A stretch of DNA of 39,590 bases. It comes from Saccoglossus kowalevskii (Eukaryota > Hemichordata > Enteropneusta > Harrimaniidae). Positions 34,384-39,590 of the stretch are shown in pieces. Location of the stretch: positions 92,726-132,315 of the forward strand of contig NW_003156257.1 in assembly GCF_000003605.2 (NCBI RefSeq), in the 5' to 3' direction. Each line of letters starts with the position of its first letter. Within the stretch, counting starts at the first letter, position 1. The position numbers were made by a program, and so were the translations under genes. Under the pieces are notes generated by a model. That model saw nothing but the letters and a program-made list of their open reading frames with translations. It was not told the DNA's origin and searched no databases.

Positions 34384-37300
34384 GTATCAACTATATTGTG
34401 CACCGAGTCATGAGAATTACATCACATGTTTGCCAGATAAAAAAACTATCAATAAGAGCTAATCTAATCATGTCACACAGTTACAGAAGTGACCTGCATA
34501 ATATGAACTTATTGAACGAGTAAATAACACAGTTTGCAACTTATGACCAGCATGATAAAATTATATATTAATAGAATGTTACTTTTCCAGTAATATCTGA
34601 GTATTGAAAATATCACAAACAAATTTCAGAGTTACATTCTTTATGTAATACACTTCATTTAATATAGTATATTGCATGTTAAGTGGCAGTTTAACATGTT
34701 ATACATAAGGATTAAGATGACTACATGTATGTCATTGTTTAACTAATAATTAATGACTTGCTTGGTAAATGATGTATCTCATCATTATTAACTATCGTAT
34801 CAACAACACATGAGGTCTTAATCAGGATTGATGAATATAACAACAAACACTTTAACAAAATAATATTACAGTTACATTGACAACAACTAAATAAAAATAT
34901 ATATAGCAGCGGTAAGGGTAGCTGTAATCATAACATGACTTACATAAACACTGGCAAGATAGGTGCTGCTCTGTTGTTGGGTGGGGAGGGTGGAACTGAA
35001 TGGAAAATGGGGTACAGATAATAGTCACTTTTATTGATGTCATAGGGGGACATGGTGTTGGTATCACTGATGGTTTTATTTGTTTTGTTATTCTGGCAAA
35101 TTTTAAAAAATATATAAAATAAGTCTGCGAATTTGAATCGAGTGGTACCATATCCTTAAAATGTTGAACAAGGTAGGCTTGTTTGGGTTTATGCTTTAAT
35201 GGCAGGTTTAAGGATTTTGCGTTTGGTTTAATAATGGCATGATGTATTGGTGATGACGTAGTTACGGGTTGAACACGTCAAGTTTTCGGTGATTTTACGT
35301 GATTGTTTTTCTTGAGGCCCTATAAATTGTTTTTCGTTGGTAACCAAAAAGATTTATGTTCTCTAGTTTGCCCATGGTTATGTTGGCAACTACGATTTTG
35401 TAGATAACAGTGTCCATTTAATTGAAAAATACATTGGTAACGATAAATTGTAGCATTTCATTCACTTTAGTCAATTATTCTTCCATCATTTCTTTACTGC
35501 AGTCATGACGAATATGAGTGTATAGCGACACTACCACACTGACAAGGATGGTGTCCTTTGATGATGACTGTAGACTGGTTGAGGTTTACCTCTAATCTTG
35601 TGTTGTTCATACATGTGCTTGTCAACTGCGTTGTGGTTTCGTAACTCCTCTTCTTGAATGTACGATCATACAAGTGTTGTAGAACGAATACATTTCGAGA
35701 TGACGACTGACTGACGGATTTGTGATTTGGCATTAGTAATTTATCAATGTATCAATTGATCCAAATAAAATTCTAGATAATAATAATGTCAACTGGAAAC
35801 TCAGTAATCAAAGTTGTTAATATAATTTCATCTACTCATTCTAGTTTGTGCTGTGGACCATTAATTATATTTTAGCTAACTTATTATATGTTATTGTATT
35901 CATGTTTAGAAATAAACATATATTTATGTTCTTAGAGGTATTTATCACTTTGCCATTACTATCAGAAAACTGCATGTAGGCTAGTAACATTTCACCCCCT
36001 TTCAGGATTTCGACAATTTCAAATTTTCTGTTAATTATCGATATTTTTCCTCGATTTATGTTCTCATTATTTATTCGACATGACAAAACATAGTCAGGTT
36101 TATTTGGCCTCTAGTGTTTCTAGGTAATTAATAGTTATACAGTTGTGTTCGCATTTAAATAATCAAGGTCACATATAGAGGAGACACTTGTTTACTAAAA
36201 CAGACAATGTGTTCATTGAAAGTTCAATAAAGTATAATAACCAATATAAATCACATTTATCAAATTAAATTATTCATTCAAATATTTAAAAATGTGTTTA
36301 CCACGTATTAAGTATTGAACACGTTTACCGATACCGGTGCATGAGATAGCGTAATATACACGACTACACAGTACACATACATTGACAAATTGCGCAGCAC
36401 TTATAATGGACTGCATGCATATGTTATGTCAGTTGAAGCAGGAGAGAAGCATCCCCACCATAAATGTAGACTTATATACTTATACGGCCTACTTCTTGCT
36501 TGAACCGTTGTCTACATTGTTGGTGTTATTTAATATTGTTATCTGAAATAAGATATGCATCACCCAATGCAGATACTGGTGAGACATGCATTCGATTAAA
36601 TAAAGTCTGTTTAGACTATACAATATATGGTCTCTCATTTTGACTTGGACATTAGATTTCGACAACAAATTACATTCATATGCGTGCAAGAAACTTGCTG
36701 AAATTTGAAACTCAGATGTTTGAAAAAATCTACCTTTTTTTCTTCTTATGATAATGAACATATGTTCACTAAACAGATAACTGCAACTGGGAATACGAGA
36801 TAATAAAACAGCCGCGACTGTGAAATAGGTGCAATCTTATCTGTTGTGCTTAAAATAACATACTAAACACACAACAGTAAATTTTTCGTCACGGTTTGAT
36901 ATATGCTTATCAACACATTATTAAAATCATCTAGGTCATGCTAGATATACCATCTTGGACGAATTGTTGACAACAGTTCAAAGAATTTTTTTATTATGAT
37001 CCGTCAAGTCAATCGGTCCCAAATTCTGTTCATCTGTTTGTTGTTATCAAATTAAAGGTTTAATTGTGTAGGTGGAAGATTGTTGTAATATTATGCAATG
37101 TATTTTCCAAATAATATCAAAATTAAAAACGTTGACACTTACTAGGGGAACATTTATTTAAGTGGGTTTGAAACCACCATCTGCCCCACATAATGCTCTG
37201 GGTGGGGGTATCTCTATATTTTCATACTGTAGCTTTTTTCTACATACGTTTTATGTGTTTTATGAATGTCTATGATAAATCATCATGTCCATAATTAGCT

Positions 37301-38904
37301 ACTATGACAACACACTTGGCAATGCAAAATAACGTACTTTATTTTTATAAAACATAAGGTTGCCTATTGAGAATCGAAATTGAATAACGAAATATAAAAT
37401 TAATTTTATAAAGATTCATATAAATAGTAGGACAGCAACACATCTAAGCAATATTTGACAAGAAAAATATAAGCCAGTGTGATTGTCAAATAATTCATGT
37501 ACTGTGTTAATCTCAATGTCCCTATAGAATAACAAAATAGGAAATTGTAAAAATAGTGCAGCAATATATCTGAGCAAAACAAAATATTAGTTGGATTTGT
37601 TTTGAGAACAAATGATTCGTTGTTTCAAATATGAGCTGCTTCTGAAAATTCGAAACAGTCACCGTTTCGATTTTTTCAACATCCTCGCGAGTTCAGTTGA
37701 AGGAAAGTTCAACGTGAAGTTACGACGTGTAATTCACAACTACAGTTTATTAATTGGTCTACATCGAGCAGTACAGTGTCGCCATTCGATATCACTGGCT
37801 GTACGCTGATAGACTAGTTGCCATCTACGATCGTAATATTTGAAAAATCGAATAATAGAGTAGTAAATCGGTGAGTGTTGTTGTCGTACGTGTCAGTCTG
37901 CATATGGTAGTTCCATGGTTATGTACTGAAGACATTCAATCATCAATGGCACAGAATTATGTGCCAACAACGTAGATATATGGCGATTCACCAGGTCATT
38001 ATTGAGTGAACTCTGAATGGCTGAATTCTAGGCTAGTACGCGATCATATAATGATGCACCGGTAATAGATCGGTGGGTTCTGAATTCATTCTGCAGTCAG
38101 TGAATGGCTGCACTCTATTATTCAGTAAAGTGTGATGCAGATTTAATGAGGCGGTCAAAGCCACTGGCCGAGTACCGGACAGATTTTCAGTTCATCCTAT
38201 ACATGGATCTGCTGTATGCAAGCGAGGTGTGTTCCTTCATGTGCGCCGCACCGGGATTTGTACATGCACTGGAATACATATATCATGTATACAATTGTGT
38301 TTGTGTCATTTTATACAGTAATGTTTAAATACAATTCAAGACAATCACTGCAGCAAAATCGCCTATCATAAAAGATACTGAGACATGTTTCAACAACATT
38401 TTTTACACAGCCCTACGACCGATAACTCTTATTCAAATAGACGGAAATCGAAATATAATTTGTGTATTCTCCTACTAGATAAAACGAGTAATCTAATTTG
38501 CTGATATTTTTTCTATTTCAACTGAGGTGTCAAAATACACTTGTGCAATTCAATTTGTGCATCAAATTCCTAGAAGACTCAATTTAGACGACACTGTTTT
38601 ATCGCATTTGCATATGTTTGCAGACAATACTAATAATATTGAGCAAACGTCTAACTATTAAAAACACAGTACATATGTAATGTGATAGAAATCGAGCAAT
38701 GGTTAGGTAAGTATGAATAAAAACAGGTCATTTATTTTTAACACAAATTAAATTTCTCATATGTTGCTATTTTAGTAATGTTTTTCACACGACGTGAACG
38801 ATTTATCAACAAATCAAACCTCTTCATTGAAATAATTATAGAGGGTAGTCGGGATTTTAATCTGCATTTCTAGAGCACTGGCAAATACGTATCACCCGAA
38901 TATA
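34384..38904. other. Long spacer between lipases E and F
   Basis: About 4.5 kb of AT-rich DNA. The open frames here are short, without motif or splice support. A TCAAGGTCA word lies at 36173-36181, too far from either gene to interpret. No terminal repeats seen apart from the element at 38905. Confidence 0.45.
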
Positions 38905-39120
38905 CTGTAGAACATGTCGAAAAAGCGGCATGCAATTTTAGCGAATTTTGGTAAAATGACGTAATAGCGAAATGTTAATTTAGCGAATCTCTCTTGTTAT
39001 TGTTATTGTCGGCCATTTTGAATTGATGAGAAACTCATTAGCGACATCTTGAATTAGCGAATCAGTTCTCTCGCTAAATTCGCGAAAAAGCCATGCTCGC
39101 GAAAAAGACATGTTTTACAG
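38905..39120. mobile_element. MITE with CTGTARAACATGTC ends and TA target duplication
   Basis: The 14-bp terminal inverted repeats (CTGTAGAACATGTC at left, CTGTAAAACATGTC as reverse complement at right) differ at one base. TA flanks both sides (38903-38904 and 39121-39122), as in Tc1/mariner-type insertions. The 216-bp interior is noncoding and rich in repeated TTAGCGAA and TCGCGAAAAAG words in both orientations. It sits about 150 bp past the poly(A) signal side start of lipase F, at its 3' flank. Confidence 0.75.
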
Positions 39121-39266
39121 TAGTCTTTATAACGAGTGACCAATTGGCGATGACTAATGTATGGCTTGTTAGATAATATGAACAATATTATAATACGGCC
39201 ACAGAATTAGTACAAATCATAGTGCATTGAAAAGTTCAATGAAAAATGGAAATGATTATTTGAATA

Positions 39267-39272
39267 TTTATT
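39267..39272 (-). terminator. Poly(A) signal of lipase F
   Basis: AATAAA on the minus strand, about 32 nt past the stop codon. Confidence 0.6.
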
Positions 39273-39303
39273 TAATTTTCACAGTTCACAACAGTAACAT
39301 ATA

Positions 39304-39509
39304 TCAACAAAACGGGTAGCTTGACGTAGTGGAGAGAGCAAAGGTGCCGTATTCTAGAAAGTTAGCGTGATATCCCATTATACTGCATCCAGAATTGCAT
39401 GTTGTGCAACTCTCCCAGTTTTCGATGTCATCGCACGGGTATGCTTCGAACAGGCAATCAGTAATAGACGCAATGTAATATTCAGGCCCACGCCCATGAT
39501 CACAATCAT
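39304..39509 (-). CDS. Pancreatic-lipase-like gene F, last exon only (gene runs off the right edge)
   Basis: This is the final coding exon (206 nt, phase 1 acceptor TTTCAG) of another array member. It begins DDCDHGRGPEYYIAS, with the catalytic His in CDH, and continues through CLFEAYPCDD and the cysteine cluster CTTCNSGCSIMGYHA, matching exon 6 of the other five genes. It ends SSYPFC directly at the stop, losing the last two residues seen in A to E. The cysteine spacing (TTCNSGC) is closest to A and B. A poly(A) signal follows at 39267-39272. The other exons must lie beyond position 39590, so whether the gene is intact cannot be judged. Confidence 0.85.
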
Positions 39510-39590
39510 CTGAAACCAACAAAAACAATCAAGACGATCAGGCGATTTTAGAGTAATATAATGATATCAATATACTATCATTGAACGCGT

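Noticed and set aside
38104-38328. 74-codon plus-strand frame
   Set aside because: No motif, no start context or splice support; within expected chance for AT-rich DNA.

Overview
This is animal nuclear DNA, AT-rich and with short spliced exons. It looks like a lophotrochozoan, perhaps a mollusc, but that guess rests only on the kind of genes present. The main content is a head-to-tail array of at least six pancreatic-lipase-type genes, all on the minus strand between about 9.5 kb and the right edge. Five are complete (called A to E here, left to right) and the last exon of a sixth (F) enters from the right. Each complete gene has six coding exons with the same intron phases (1,0,1,0,1). Each encodes a secreted protein of about 329-341 residues: a signal peptide, then only the alpha/beta-hydrolase lipase domain with an intact Ser-Asp-His triad. 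The stop codon falls where the catalytic domain ends, so the C-terminal PLAT (colipase-binding) domain is missing. The surface lid is cut to 6-8 residues between its cysteines while the beta-9 loop is full length. Inferred role: secreted digestive lipases or phospholipase A1/galactolipase-type enzymes.

Layout. 1-1.57 kb: AT-rich flank with a poly(A) run and a patch of short AAGTGTT/AACACTT repeats. 1.57-1.70 kb: a plus-strand exon that looks like the signal-peptide exon of another secreted-protein gene. 1.98-2.57 kb: a degenerate tandem repeat made of palindromic 42-bp units. 4.14-7.01 kb: a broken copy of a repetitive invertebrate gene with a FEN1/XPG-like region and a C-terminal CXC cysteine cluster. 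7.2-9.4 kb: AT-rich DNA with a degenerate repeat. 9.49-14.26 kb: lipase A, whose introns 2 and 3 are swollen by foreign sequence. 16.18-17.84 kb: lipase B, the compact form. 20.03-22.43 kb: lipase C, with an assembly gap in intron 4. 23.70-26.83 kb: lipase D. 31.20-34.07 kb: lipase E. 39.30-39.51 kb: last exon of lipase F. Several non-autonomous inverted-repeat elements lie between and inside the genes.

The genes fall into two groups: A/B with C more distant, and D/E, which are sister copies. D and E share a two-residue insertion near the N-terminus, a different cysteine set, and what looks like the same promoter with a 5' noncoding exon. The array reads as serial tandem duplication followed by divergence at substrate-facing positions (lid, oxyanion loop, disulfides). 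I did not find a phage, CRISPR, tRNA or rRNA feature. Exon borders were read by eye from splice consensus, frame and comparison among the copies; single-base errors are possible.
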